In this document: positions 32,040-45,540 of the stretch, piece by piece | How the letters are laid out: each line of letters opens with the position of its first letter | Position numbering within the stretch: the stretch's first letter is position 1 | From: Clarkia xantiana subsp. parviflora | Lineage: Eukaryota > Streptophyta > Magnoliopsida > Myrtales > Onagraceae | Assembly (NCBI GenBank): GCA_036873135.1 | Contig: JAPTYO010000003.1 | Span: forward strand, 28,586,763 to 28,650,762 | Direction of reading: 5' to 3' | Length of the DNA: 64,000 nucleotides | Notes under the pieces: model-generated | Database searches by the model: none | Told to the model about the DNA's origin: nothing | The model's input: only the letters and a program-made list of their open reading frames with translations | Made by a program: the position numbers and the translations under genes

Positions 32040-33468
32040 GCATGTACTTGATTGAGATTTGGATTATGTTTTGTAAGAAGGGCTTGGCTATTGAGAAAGT
32101 CTTGTTTTGTGGATGGATGGTTAAAGAAGGAAGGAATATTTTTTGGGAAATAAATAAATATATTGCAGAGATCTAATCTGATTGACTATGTCTATTGGCC
32201 CATTGGGACTTATTTCCTGTCAGACTTGACCACACATGTTGGGAAAATATTTATTTTTTAAATTATCATCATCATAATAATTATATATATTATATTTAAG
32301 ATTAAATTCCCGTACCATACATTACATTCATTAGCGGTAGGTTCTCAATAATTGTATTCAAATAATGTAAGAGTTGACTATGAAAGAAATAAATGAGGTG
32401 CGACATTTACAACTAGAATAGAATAGAATGGAGAGGGTTGGATTCAGCTGTAGAACGAATTGACGGCAGTGTTATTATAATCGGATTCAACTGTAGACGC
32501 GGAGAAAAATCCAACACTTTATGGTTTTACCTATATTATATAGTTTTGGGTGAAAATGAAATTTCAATTTTTTTATTAGAATTATATAGTTATTATAATT
32601 TTAATCAAATTAAGGAATATATTTGGCTACATTTTTTTTTGTGTATATTCAGGATAGATTATGTAATATTTTAGAATACAAAATTGTAGAAAATACATTT
32701 AATTGGATTTCTAATAATAACTTTTAATTGAGCATTCAATTAAAAATATTTTATTATAATTTTTTAATTTATCCGATACACATCAAAACACTTGTTAGAA
32801 TTTACATCGTTTTTGTCTAATTTGACAAAATTTATAACGGAGGAACTGATTTGTTTAAAAATTGAAAGTTTATGTTATTAATTTTAATATATATTAATTT
32901 TAAGTAAAATCACATCACCAAAGGCAAGCTAATAAATTGTATAACATACATACAATAACACTAGTCATTATTAACTCGAGCATTCAAATAAAAGTTTATA
33001 TTATATAATAGTTATTAGTTTACATGTGTCAAAATAATAATATATAATTAAATCAAAAGCTATAAAATTATTTTTAAATATTAAAAGTACCAATTTCGCT
33101 GTATCATTATCTAATTTATTGGCAAAACACGTACCTCCAATAACACTCCCTTCGATGTCCGTTTTAAGATGCGCATATGAAGGATGCTCGATCTGGTGCA
33201 CATGAACAACACTGTACTTGGTTGGTCATCTATATAAACATATGCACATCTGTAATCAAAGTCTGAAAATATCACCTTTGATTCTCATTCAACCAAAATC
33301 GCAACATCTACCCAGAAAAACATGACATTAAAAAGTTACGGTTTATATAGCAGCATATGTATATCAACAGTATCACAAAAGGCTGCATCCTTTATCTTTA
33401 TCTATACCCCTCTCCCTAAACAAGGACTGTACAAGGTTACAAATATTATTTGACAACTGAAGTCGACC
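32040..33468. other. Intergenic: receptor-kinase promoter side and E2 copy A 3' flank
   Basis: No supported coding frame. The first 150 bp upstream of 32039 include a TATA-like tatatttatttatttcc on the minus strand near 32160. The rest is AT-rich. Confidence 0.5.
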
Positions 33469-36400
33469 CTAATTGCTGATTTTGATACCAATTTCTGTGA
33501 AATCCTTGCTCAGATACTTAAGGTACGTTTCTAGGCTTCTCTTGAACCCCTCAGAGCAGCCCGGGCCTTCCCCCTTCACCAACGACCCTACCCGACCCCC
33601 CTCCAAGTATCCTCTGCATTTCTCAACAATGCTCTCCGCATGTATCAGGAAGTGCCCATGCACAAAACCCTCAAAATGCTGTTTCACCAACCATAATTAA
33701 AAACCATCATCATTTTTTACCTTAAAAACATCATTTCCACCTTAAGAACATCATTTTTGCCGTAAAAAAGGTTAAGAACCTATAAACAGTCTCAACTATA
33801 TGCCATGTTGGTAAACGCTCTCCCAGATTAAAAATGTTGATTTAGAACAGTCTCAACTAAAGGTCTTGTTGCTAATTGTTGTCCCAAATTTGGTGTGCCA
33901 ACTATCATATTAGTTAATTTCCAATTTAATGCCAAAACCAGTCGAAAAAAGTGATAAGCAACACCTCTGATAGTTGGGAGACAAATATCAACATTTTAAA
34001 TCTGGGACAGCAATTAGCAACATGACCTATAGTTGGGACTGTTTTTATGTTCTTAACCTAAAAAAAATGTGTACAGAAGAATGTAGCGAGGGTTAGTGTA
34101 ACTACCATGGGTGGTTTTCTCATATTGTATGACATTGTCTGGAGTGAGAGAATAAATGTATTTTCAGTATAATTGTCAGATCTCTTCTTGCCCTGGTATG
34201 TATCTCTAGAGGACTCATATACTGGCTCGTTGAAGTACGGGTCTGCATTCAAAACCAGCCCTTGTATAGACACCAACACTTGAAGCATTGTTGATAGCTT
34301 CGGTTGCCACTTCTGTTCCGCCTTCCCTTGCCATGTGTTTAGAAGGCTAAGACAAACATATCCCGTATCATACAGGTTCGGGTTCAGTCTAAGACCATGA
34401 GATTGATAGTACAGTAGCTGTAGTAAAACAAGGTCATAATTTACAGTGTTAGCTCTATATATTATTTTAAACTGTAATGAATGATGGCAAGAAATTAAAA
34501 TAAAGTTTTTACCGGAGGAGTATCAGGGTATGTGCTTGGGAATATAACATCAAAAACGAAGAGGCCATCATGGTATGGGGTGCCTTCTGCTCCTAATATT
34601 ACCGCTCTCAACAGATCCATTCGCTCTTCATACACCCTTACAAATATTGTCTCTGCAAGTTCATTTTTCAGCAATTTAGTTTATTGAGATCATATTATAA
34701 TGTAATAATAAATACTAAAGGGAATAAATCATTGTACCTGGTAAATCGTTCTCCAATATCTTCCACTCTTCCTGAATTCTCTTTGCCCATTTCTTTGCTG
34801 GCTGTGAGCGAAAAAAAAGTCATCAAAGACCAAAAAATCCTAGCACAAGAAAATAAAAGAAAGGCCTATTAAAGATAGACACTCACCTTGATCACTTTGA
34901 ATTCACTCTCAGCGTAGTGATGATCAGAATAATCATCCACAGTATCAAATTTTCTAAAATGTCCATATCTGCACATAATATCAACAACACGGACATTCTC
35001 ATGATCTATCGCCGTAATAACTCGGCCATTCTTATCTTTAAGAGTTGGTAGCTTTGCATGTTCCGAACTAGTTTCATCTTCTTCTTCTTCTTCTTCTTTT
35101 TCTTCTGACTTTTTACTCTTTGAAGAATTTCCTAACCAAGGAAAAGATGCCTCAACACCAGGAGGCACATCGTCCATATTATCAAACTGTGCTTGTAGCT
35201 TATCATAGCCCACACTATTTTCCTCAGGAAAATAACCCAGGTAATCATCACCATATCCATAATCATCATCATATCCATAATCATCATATAGATCTTGATC
35301 GTCCACTGTGGAAATATCCAGTTTCTCTTCCACAACCTGCAGTTCAATACCATCGAATATTTGGCAGCATTAGCACTAGCAGAAAAAAAAAACTGTAAAA
35401 CTAAAGAGATTGAATCTTTGATATCAAAATCTACAAATTGTTATGAACTAATACATTTGCAGTGCAGATTGATACCACAGATAGATCATTTAAGTCGCCA
35501 TCAGAATCGCCGATTATGGCCTTCCCTTTCATAGCTTTGTCTTCTTCCGTTACAGTATTAGCATCATCGTCATCAAGAAAACCTTCATTACTATCAGCAT
35601 AATTATCTTCATCGCTGAGTACCTGCAGACTTTTGCAGTATGAGCTTTGATTTCTCAAGTGAGATCTTTTCTACAAATCAAATGCTCGATACAAAAACAT
35701 TAACCAAGGCCCTTAGACTAAACAATGGAACTTTTCCACACATACCCAAAAATGGCCGTAGATAATTCATGAATCACTCTCACTCCACTCATCATCAAAA
35801 GACTTTATTTTTTCCATGTATCAACCAAATACAACCACACGTATCTAGAACCCTTCCTGTAAGTCCCACCCAGTCCACAAAATAAATCAGATTCAACCAG
35901 TTCAAAATTACTGATTTACTGTCCCTCATAAGAAAAAAAAAAAACACACACAGACACCAAGTTACTAAAAATCTTGCATTCCCGGTAGCTTTTTCAATTG
36001 CTATCCAAAGATCGTGTCACGGGGAATCACAGAAACCTTCAAACTAGTTCGGAACCACACATTGGGAACTTCTCTCATAAATCCATCCAATTGCCCAGAA
36101 CACATTTCACATGATTCATCTCAGCTCTCTCGAAAAAAACACACACAGACACAGCACGAGATTAACAATCCTGCAGGTTGGTGCCTTTTCAGTTGTATTC
36201 AAAGATTGTGTCGCGGAGAATAGTAGAAACCTTAGAACTAGTCTAGTGACTCTAGACCTATGTAAGATCCCTAAGTTGCGATTAAAAGATGGTGCATTAC
36301 AACGGGCAGACCATAATTCAAGGCAGCATCTCAAATTGGATAAACCAATCCCTGGGTTTAGCATCACTAGAAGCATGAATACAAGCTGAAATACGAATAA

Positions 36401-36778
36401 AACGCGAAAGGCAAAGGCTTTATATATCAAGTAAATGTCTGAATGCATCAGAAATGTCGATCAGACCGACGATCAGCACTGCAACTGAAAAAAACCCAAA
36501 CTTTTCACTGGTAACACGAACAGCGCAAACCTAACTGATGACTGACCTCTTCATCATCTATCTTCTGAAACTTGGAGGACCAGGGAGTCGTCGGCGCGAC
36601 TTGGACGGCCCCAGCATCCTTAATCGGAGCTGCATTGAAGCGTTTCCTGCAAGCCCAGAGAGATGGTTACTGTCTCAATTATAATAATCAGAAACCATAG
36701 ATGTTGAGAGTGAGTGACGAACTTGGTCTTGGACTTGTTACTGTCCGCCGTGGGTCCGGCTAACGGCAGCGACTCCAT
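33469..36778 (-). CDS. Large ubiquitin-conjugating enzyme E2, UBC25/26-like (copy A, intact)
   Basis: Eight exons with GT...AG junctions and consistent phase: 36778-36723, 36646-36547, 35622-35476, 35336-34887, 34801-34738, 34652-34513, 34417-34106, 33678-33469; 1479 nt, 492 aa. The N-terminus is long and acidic (DDYGYDDDYGYGDDY, an EEEEEED run). The UBC core follows: KKWAKRIQEEWKILENDLP, ERMDLLRAVILGAEGTPYHDGLFVFDV, GLRLNPNLYDTGYVCLSLLNTW and VLVSIQGLVLNADPYFNEP. Cys341 is the predicted thioester cysteine, and LNPNLY takes the place of the HPN region. This matches the UBE2O-related group of plant E2 enzymes (UBC23-26), which pass ubiquitin from E1 to substrate and may act without a separate E3. 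The start is set by homology with copy C (MESLPLAG and MEPPAFAT). It is one of three tandem paralogues. A MITE lies about 200 bp upstream of the ATG. Confidence 0.92.
33771..34057. mobile_element. Palindromic MITE in an intron of E2 copy A
   Basis: Ends gttaagaacctataaacagtctcaactat and inverse atagttgggactgtttttatgttcttaac, 287 bp, in the intron between exons 7 and 8. Same family as 26915-27276. Confidence 0.75.
35935..36245. repeat. Diverged direct repeat in intron 2 of E2 copy A
   Basis: A segment of roughly 110 bp starting acacacacagacac and ending gaaacct...aactagt occurs at about 35942-36049 and again at about 36139-36243, with clear but imperfect matching. It lies inside an intron and has no coding role. 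Confidence 0.55.
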
Positions 36779-36975
36779 GGGAACAACTCCGCGATCAGGG
36801 AGAGGAGAAGAGACAAGACGGGTATTTGGGGGGTCGGCTCTGCTTTGTGATGATGATCCTTCAGGGTACGATCATTAAGTTTGCTGCTTCGCGCCTGTTC
36901 GGAATTACTCGGCCTCTACACGTCGGAATCTTTATCATTTCTGCTATATATATATCCCTTTACCAATATATAAAA

Positions 36976-37509
36976 GGGTTAATAACTAAAAAAACTGTCC
37001 AAGGTTTACCCTATGTTAAAATTAGGTGTCTGAAGTTTGAAATGTTAAAATGGACTGTCCCAAGTTTCATTTTTGTTGAAATTTGGTGTCTTTGTGCGGC
37101 TTTTCATCTCCATTCAATCATTTCCATCAAACCACCGACCCACTCATAATCCATCACTCTTTACTTTTTACAAAATCATCAAATTTCACCTAAAAATTGA
37201 ACATTAAAAAAAAAGTTTCTAGAAGAGTGGTGTGGAGTCATTTTCCAAGGACAATAGAGCGAGATTTACTTGCCCGGATGTGACCAACTTTTTAGGTGAC
37301 GGTCCCGGTAAGATGACGAGTAGGGAGTGTGTATGAGAGCTCGAATTTGACAAACAGTTTCGTCGGAATTGACTTCTCTAAAGTAATCACACCGAGACAC
37401 CAGATTTCAACAAAAATGAAACTTGAGACAGTCCATTTTAACATTTTAAACTTCAGACACCTAATTTTAACATAGGGTAAACTTTGGACAGTTTTTTAGT
37501 TATTAACCC
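36976..37509. mobile_element. Palindromic MITE with 9-bp target duplication
   Basis: Ends gggttaataactaaaaaaactgtcca and its inverse tggacagttttttagttattaaccc. The arms pair over well beyond 100 bp. A perfect 9-bp duplication, tatataaaa, lies at 36967-36975 and 37510-37518, the Mutator size. It sits between E2 copy A and the divergent locus at 37.5 kb, in the likely promoter interval of both. Confidence 0.9.
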
Positions 37510-37539
37510 TATATAAAATGTGTTGGGTCCTCACCCCAA

Positions 37540-40500
37540 AAGCCACAAACCCACTAACAGATGTTAACCGACCCGAAAATAGCTGAAACGGAACCAACTG
37601 CAGCACACTCCATCCCCAACTGTTGCAGCAATAATTTCAAGTCGGATCAAAACTTCCCCATCCAGCACGACAACAATAGCGCCGCTACACAAAATCGACC
37701 AAATCGAAATCCGCCTTCACTGGTTTTACCTTATTCCCGAAAACCTCAGACACAACCGCTCGCCGATTACATCATTATTGCTCGCCACCACAGCCCGTCA
37801 GCCTAAACCTCAACCACCCTTCGGCTGTTGTGAATTGAGCTTTGGAGTGATAGTTCGTACTGTATCGTTGCAAGTTCGCACCAACATTTGCGTCCCTCTG
37901 TCCGCTCCTGAATGGTAAGTACGTCAATCTCCAATTGAGCCAAATTCCAGGGGAAATTTTTATTCCATCTTACCATTCTTTTGCAGTTTAATTTATTTTT
38001 GTACTATTCAGTTGAAAATGATAGAAAACTTCTGCTACATGTTTGTGAAAATGCTTCTGAGAAAACTTATAGCTTAGCGGCTGAAATCTGTACAGCAACC
38101 TTGAGGTTTTAACAATCTAATCTGACACAGTAAAAAAAAGACATTCATGTTTTTCTGATAATCAAAGAATTTTGACGTTAAGAGGATGTCGTTATTTCCG
38201 GTGGTGGCATTGAAGTGCGAGTCCGACGCCAAAGTTCAAGTTCAGCCCAAAGAAAACTGCAGTCAGAAACTCATTGGCTCCATCTTTCTCCATGTGATTT
38301 ACATGTCAACAGGTAAAGTTAAAAGTTCGAAATTCTAGATGATTGATTGAATATAGTTGATGAAATAAAAAATAGCCCGCTAATGTCTGAACAAACCTGT
38401 TCCAACATCGGACAACGTCAGTTTGTCGAATTATCAAATTCTTGATTAAGTGGAAGATTGGATGATAGATTAGGGGACATTGTTTTTGTAGATAAATTGT
38501 TCTTCTAATTGCTTAAGCGTAATCTAACATTGTACAAGCTTGAGCTTTTTTATTAAAACATTTGGTACATTTCTCTTCATCCTACTGATGTCATCTTATG
38601 TATCTCCTTATTCAGGCGAGTCATTCTCGTTTTATTTGTATGTGTTCTTAATTGTCTTTTGCAGTACTTAGCCTTCTATATTCTGAGCAATAGAGTTATC
38701 TTCATCGTTTCAAGCATTACTGTGTCTTCTTTGGAAGAAATTGTAGACCAACACAGTTACTTCTATCATCATCAATATCTGATCCCTATCCCTAAAGCCT
38801 ATTATGATCAGAAGGAGAAAACTTCCTAAAGAAATTAGGTTATAGTCAACAACCTTGGTGAACAAATATTACTAGACGTTGTGTAAATAGATCTTTAGAG
38901 CTTGCTTTACAATTAGAGTGTGTTTTTCCTATGCTGATATTGCCTTTGTTACATCTCTTAGACTGTGATTTACAATTTTTTGCTCGATTTGCTTGCATAA
39001 TCTGAGATTTTTGCTTCATTTGCATTCCTAGATTACAATGTGGCACACTTAACTACTTATAAAGAATTATGTATACTGAGCTTTGAATATCGTGTGAAGG
39101 TTTATATATCCAGTTAGATAAATAATCACTGCAAACTTGGCTAAATTGCTCATTTCACCAAATTTTCCCTTTCTTACTTGATACAATTTTTTTTTTTCAA
39201 ACATTAATATCAGTAATTAATTGTACTTTTATTTATTAGGACAGATGTTCCTCTTTTATCTTTATTCATGTCTTTTAATGATTTTTTATTTCATATGATA
39301 GTATCCAACAAAAACATTGGCCCCTATAATTTTGGACGATTACCAGAAAGTTATGCTCGAGCAAAGAGGACAAGAAGAGCAATTCACACTTCACATCCAA
39401 ACCTACTGCTCAATGCATGAAAAAAAGGTGTGCATCTGCTCTAGCTTTACCTATCATATGTTTGTAATACTATTTTAGATGCTTGGGTTAATATTTTACT
39501 TCCATGTCCTGTTGGCATTATACAAACATTTCATCTCACTGAAAGGATGTGATAATGCCTAATGAGGATAATCATTTAAAAAAGCATTACCATTTGACTA
39601 CTATTATGGCCCATACAGATGCTTCTATGGTCAATTTCATTCTCTTCCATATATTTAACATTGATCTCTCCTTCTATGTGGAATCATTTTTCCTAAATCA
39701 TCTTGAGGACATCAATAAACATATCAAAGTAAAAATCGACCTGATTTCGACTGTTTAAAACATAATACGTTGATGAAACTCATGTTCTAGCTAGAAAATG
39801 TGCAAGTAGTTTTCTTAGTTTCTGAAATTGGCGTTCTTGAAAAAAGAGAAGTTTTTAGTAATTCATTATCAGATGGTGTGATGGCCAAAATTGATCAAGT
39901 TATTGCTAGAGGACCAAAAAAATTTGTTCTGTCTTTCTAAGGTTTGTATGTTGCTTACGAGAGTCTGATTTTTCTGGTATGTGAACAAAAGAATGCCTCT
40001 GTTGAACAGATTATCTAAAAAGTATAGTTATTAGTCGTGCATAACTAATGTTGAGAAATTCTCCTTCTCTACATATTCTTAGTTTTCAAGTAAATGACAT
40101 TGTCCTTTCCCATAACTATGTGTAAATTTTATTATGAACAACTGTATCATTATGGTTTCAGGGAGATCGGGACCGATCCCCACTTGAATCTTTTGTTCTG
40201 ATAAACTCTGTGCCACTTGAATCTAATATTATTGGTGGGATTTATTTAATTAGAATTAGCTGTATTATGTGCACTGTATACTGTTTTTGTTTTCCGCATT
40301 GTGTATGTTGTTTCTGTCTGTTTAGGTTTTTACTGCTGCTGTTTTTAGAATTATGATATGTCATGCATTAAGTTCGTTCCAGGTTTCAGGTGCAAATAAT
40401 TATTGTCTGGATTGTGGCCTTACTATGAATTAGTGCAGATAATCTTTGGCAGTTAGTCTATTCATTAAAAGCAACTATTTGTAGTTCAATCAAGGAAAAT

Positions 40501-41190
40501 ATGTTGTTATACTAACTGGTTTGAGCTTTTCTTTTGTGTGTATAGCTGCTATAAATAAGAGGTCTTCAAATGGATATTTGCTGATTGCAGCGAGTGGAGG
40601 GCTCAACCAACAAAGAATGGGGTTGGGGTAAGTGCACTATCAATGATATTACGTCTACGTTCTCCTGGATTTATTATTTACAAACTTTGATATCCACAAT
40701 AAAAATCTTTCATGCTATGCAAAGTTCTCATGGTTTCTCAGACATAGAAAATTTATATATTTTACAAAGTTACCCTACTTCTCGTGTTGTGATTTCGTGA
40801 ATATGTTTGATTTCAATTGGTTTATTTCCTCATTTGCATAATACGTCATCAATTGGTTTATCAGCTACTCGAATGATCTAATTAGTTTATTTTATATATT
40901 GATTTTTATGTGCATCTCCACTCAACTGGGTATATCCAGTTCTTGCCTGAATTTTCGGATTTTGCAATATTCATCCATCTGCAAATATACCGGGTTAGTA
41001 CTTCAAGTTCTCTTCAAACTGATAATATACTTTTGACAGCCTCTATTCGTGATGTCTATGTGAAGAAATCCGAATTCAATGAATTCTTCTTTGACAGCCT
41101 TCCTCATTTCCTTCCCCGGTTTTATTTGTATATTTGTTTGCTAATGAAGCCTATCCAAACAGTTTTACTATGTTCTAGGGTTTAGTTAAA
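37540..41190 (+). other. Unidentified spliced-looking transcription unit
   Basis: The sequence composition changes here to exon-like and intron-like blocks. A leader-like segment ends at a consensus donor at about 37916 (aatg|gtaagtacg). A frame from ATG 38185 (MSLFPVVALKCESDAK...) runs to a donor at 38311. Another open block at about 39301-39427 (LAPIILDDYQKVMLEQRGQ in one frame, but open in a second frame too) ends at a gt donor. Further blocks lie at about 40161-40215 (GDRDRSPLESFVLINSVPLE) and 40591-40637 (RVEGSTNKEWGW|gtaag). I do not recognise the protein. The phases of the first two blocks do not join cleanly in the frame that reads best, so this may be a decayed gene, a non-coding transcript or a model with missed exons. 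It is divergent from E2 copy A. Confidence 0.35.
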
Positions 41191-41608
41191 TTTCAAACAG
41201 TGCAGAGAGGAGGAGAGGGACGATTAATGATTCCATGTACAATCTTGGTTATTTTCCTTCACTGTACTTTTAGCTACCTGTGGTTGGATTCTAGAAAAGT
41301 ATATTTGATCTTTTCGTTATCTTATATTCCTCTGAGGCAAATGGTGTTTATAGTTCAATTTTCACTATTTTTGTTAGTTTGTCAACATCATATAAACAAA
41401 ATGTTGGTCACTAAATATTATCAATTAATGTGTGTTACTTATATACTTATTAATTATTATATGTATATAAAAGGGCAACCCGCGCGGCGTGTGGGAACAT
41501 AACGTAGTTTATTTATAACATATAACTTATACTTTCTTTGTTTTTGTTACATATTACTACTATTAGATAATATAAATATAAAACATCTAAAAACAATATT
41601 AGAAATAT

Positions 41609-41638
41609 GCGTGTGCAACGCACACGCGTATACAACTA

Positions 41639-41639
<1 letters not shown>
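41609..41639 (+). mobile_element. Helitron-type 3' terminus
   Basis: An 8-bp hairpin GCGTGTGC-aac-GCACACGC (41609-41627) is followed after 8 nt by CTAG, then T. The GC-rich segment at about 41474-41492 (gggcaacccgcgcggcgtg) may belong to the same short element. An (AT)n run follows at 41641. Confidence 0.5.
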
Positions 41640-41670
<31 letters not shown>

Positions 41671-44282
41671 TAGGTATTTTCCTCAGTGTACAGACTCTAC
41701 AGAGTTAAAAATATGATATTTGTGTATGATGTATTTGTTATGAAGACTTTTCGAAGCAAATATGACTTCAGTATCCACGACTCCTATGATATTCAAAATT
41801 GGCTCTGGAAGCTGATTAAAGTCGAACACATAAAAATTACAATTACTTACTTCAAGCGAATAGCTTAATGGATTAAGTATACGAAGATCATAAATCTGAA
41901 AATTTAGGGCTCTAAAACCCAAGGAGATGTCTTTAGAGTAAATCATTTCCTTTGTAATTCCAAACATCCTTGGAGATAAACGATATTTAATGCCTTCATA
42001 TGTAGTCTGTATCTAAATTAACAGAAAATATACCTCTTCCTCAAGTCTGAATGAATACTTGATGGCTCTTTCTTGTACCGTTGTTTGAATACCTGAGGGC
42101 TCTTTCGATAAACACAAATGCATCCGCTTCAAAATAACATAAAGCTAATTTGAATATAATGATACATTTTCTATCAACAAGGTGATCTAGTGATTAGGAA
42201 CACTTACTTTTATGTCATTTGGTTTTGAAGTCCCAAGGTCGAAACTCTTCAAAGGCGTCACATTGCGGTGACCAGATTAAAATATCAGGCCACGCTTGGC
42301 TCACATACTGTGTTAGGCGTCTGACGAGTAGAACTAAGCTTAACGGGCCGGACTATTGACTATAATGACGGGGTCATTATATAGCGGGATGGGCCTCCAT
42401 ACATATGAGACATTGAAGCATACAACACCAACATGTATGGTTCCGGACGATCTAGAGGTTAAGCTCTTTTAGATTTTTAGCAAATAAACATTCGACCACG
42501 GATTTGAATTGAATGAGATAGAGATCTATTGAATTGGAGGAGAAAAACAGAAAGATAAGCTTACCGCTCAGGGAGCTATTAGAGAGGAATTGAACACCTC
42601 CATACTATGTACTAAAAATGTTTGATACATGTTTTATTAGTTAATTATTATTACCTAAAATAAGACTTCCTATAAATATACTATAATAACTCCAATTTAT
42701 TTACATTTTTCTATTGTGAATTTTAGGTATTGTTATTTTATTTCATGTTTACCATGTTTAATCCACAATTGTTGAGTTGTTTAATTTTTATTGGATGGGT
42801 CTATAGATGATGTGGAGGACTTAGTCCATGTAATAATTTCTCCTATTTAAATAAGAAATAGACTTCCTAATTTTTATTGGATGGGTCAATACATCTTTTT
42901 TTGCATCACTCACATTAGTTTTCATGATTCACTTAATTTTATTAAAATATTTATTTTTATAATTATTCTAAAAAATGCTTAAATCAATAATTTTAATTAA
43001 AAGTATTAAAATTAAATATATCAATAATAAAATTTACTAATACTTCCTCACTTATTATGGTAACTGCATTTTTTTCTCCAAATATGGTAAGCAATAGACA
43101 ATCCAATTTAATACCATAGTTGAAATTAATTATGGTTGGACTGTATTAATTAATTAAAAAAAATGAAACTCATTTATTCATAGTAAACTAATTTCAAATT
43201 AAAAACGGTAAAAAAAATATAAAAATTGCATTAATAGCGATTATATATATATTGTGGTAGTAAAAAATTAATTATTACAATTTTTTAGTAACTAAAAGAT
43301 CAATAATAAATTTGTATTGCCACATATTTTGGTTAATCAACAGCTTATAAATTCTTCACATGCATTATATCAAAATATTTTTCTGCCCAGCATTTTATCA
43401 AAGTTTATCCTTAAATTTATTTCGAAAAATTATTTATAGACTTTATTGTTAATTGATTAGTTATCTTACTAAAATTGAGAACATATATTTGATAATGAGA
43501 GAATATTAGATTGTTTTTAGAACATGAAAAATCGTATGGAAATATTGTAAAAGTATTTATTGATATTAGTAATCATTTTAATAGTTTATATTAATTATTA
43601 GATTGTGAATTTATATTTTGCCCCTTAACTATATTTTCTGTCTTTATGCCTGGCCGGAGGTTTTTAACAATTGTGATTTAAAGGAAGAGTTAACTTGAAT
43701 TTGAAGTTAAACATCAAATACCATCAAAGATTAAATACACTTTCAACATACTTGGTCGTTGAATGACGAACTATTCACAAATATTTAAAAATCACATCCT
43801 ATTGTAATTTATATCCTATAGTTGATTCATATAAAACACATTAAAGCTAGTTACGTAGCAACTGAATGAGCATATTATAGTTGTAAAATAAAATTCACTG
43901 AAACAAAGAGTTTTTCTAGGAAGATCATACGAACCGTGTTCTGAAAGTTAATTTTGTATTGTACTCCAAAGGTTTAAGATTTTAAGAAAGACTACCCCAC
44001 TAGTGAGTTCCTTAAAGAATACTTGAGTTTCATTTTGCATTTGATTCACAATTCATCTAAGAATATCGGTAAGAACAATCGAACAAATTTTTGTAGAAAA
44101 ATTAGAAAAATATAAACAAAAGTAAAATTTATGGATAAAATAAAGTAAGAATTAGTATAAATTCATCTTCCGTTTGATCTTCAAGAATTAACATAACCCT
44201 ATATACACAATTAGAAAATAGAATATGCTAGGTTGACCGAGTGAATATTGAAAATCTTGTTAGTTTTTATATCATATGGACA
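41640..44282. other. AT-rich stretch, no gene seen
   Basis: An (AT)n tract at about 41640-41670, then no supported frame on either strand. The overlapping frames at 41683-41967 show no family resemblance. Confidence 0.5.
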
Positions 44283-45540
44283 TTTTTTTTTTTATGAATG
44301 TTGAACTTTATTGAAATAAAAATTATTACCACTATAAATAGAAAAAATCCGCACTTGAGAGATTGGTTAACATCCAATTCTCGAACTAGTAGAGCGAGTA
44401 CTAACAGAACAACATAAGCAAATGCAACAGAGCAAAACACATAAATACAAATAAGAGACTAAAACAACAGAACGGATTAACGGAAGAGATGACCCCAGGC
44501 AAATGATAGAAGCTTGGAGAGGAGGAATCCACCTGATACAGCGGCAGCCGTAGCCCTTCGGAGGGTAGGAGAACCTTCCTCAAGAGCGACATAGCTAACA
44601 GAGGATCTGCAAACCAAGCGATACCAGACATGACCCATAATAAATCGGAAACATACACGACTCCATAGACAAACAAGGATGACCGCATGACCGGTGCAGA
44701 GATCTCTGACTGGTAGGGGCTGGATGATACCAGTCTACCGAAGCACCCCTGTGGAACATCCGCGAAGGACTAGCGCACGTTGGGGGTGCCACGGAAATGC
44801 TCTGATTCTCCGTTAGGAGAAGAAAATGAGATACGTTCGCGACCTCGGTCGTATCGTGGTTACCTCGAAGGGTAAAAATCATGCGGTGGCTTATTCCGAG
44901 AACGAGCGTTGGTTCTGACGAACCATGTGTTCAGCTGAAGGGTAAACAGAAAATGGTAGTGGGTTGTACCGCCAAGATGTAGTCAAGTTTGAGCTTAAAA
45001 CGGTGAACAGCATCCACGACGGAGCGTGGAAGGACGTAGGCGACCGGCATGTTGGGGGCGGAGGTGGACCGTAGCGGCGAGCGGAGGCGCGTGTCGTCGC
45101 GCAAGGCAGTGCGTGGTATGCACGCGTCGCTACAGTGGCTGCGTGTGTGGGAAAAGGGCGGCGCGTGTGGACGTGTGGCAGCGCGTGTGGACGTGTGGCA
45201 GCGCGTGTGGACGCGTGGCAGCGCGTGTAGGCGGTTGTGGTGGTGGTGGGGGGTCTTTGTGCGGGCTCGGGGGTGGTGGTGGTGGTGGTGAGGGTGAAAG
45301 GGGGTACGCGAGGGGCGAAGGGGTGGGGTGGACTCCGAGATTTGGTGAGGCGAAGGCGAAGTGTGGGATGAAGGCGAGGTTGAACAAGGTCATCCGCAGT
45401 GGTGGGGCTTCCGGCTTTGGCTTTTGCTTATGCTTTGGCTTGTGCTTGAGAAAGAGTTGCTCTATACTCATGACCGACGAGAGAGTTTGCAAGAGCAGTG
45501 ACTTCCTTTCAGTTTTTGGATTGAGAGAGGGAATCATTTA
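44283..45540 (-). mobile_element. GC-rich island, probable retroposed sequence
   Basis: On the minus strand it ends in AATAAAGTTCAACATTCAT followed by an A-run (plus-strand T-run at 44283-44293), which looks like a polyadenylated 3' end. Upstream lie open but unrecognised frames: 45537-45130, Pro-rich, and 44882-44401 in two frames. GC content is far above the surroundings. I could not find target duplications. It could be a LINE 3' end or a retrocopy of a host transcript. Confidence 0.4.
45156..45230. repeat. 20-bp minisatellite
   Basis: The unit gcgcgtgtggacgtgtggca recurs with a 20-bp period, about three full copies plus partial ones, followed by ggtggtggt runs. It explains the Cys/Val/Arg-rich and Pro/His-rich translations of both strands. 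Confidence 0.85.
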
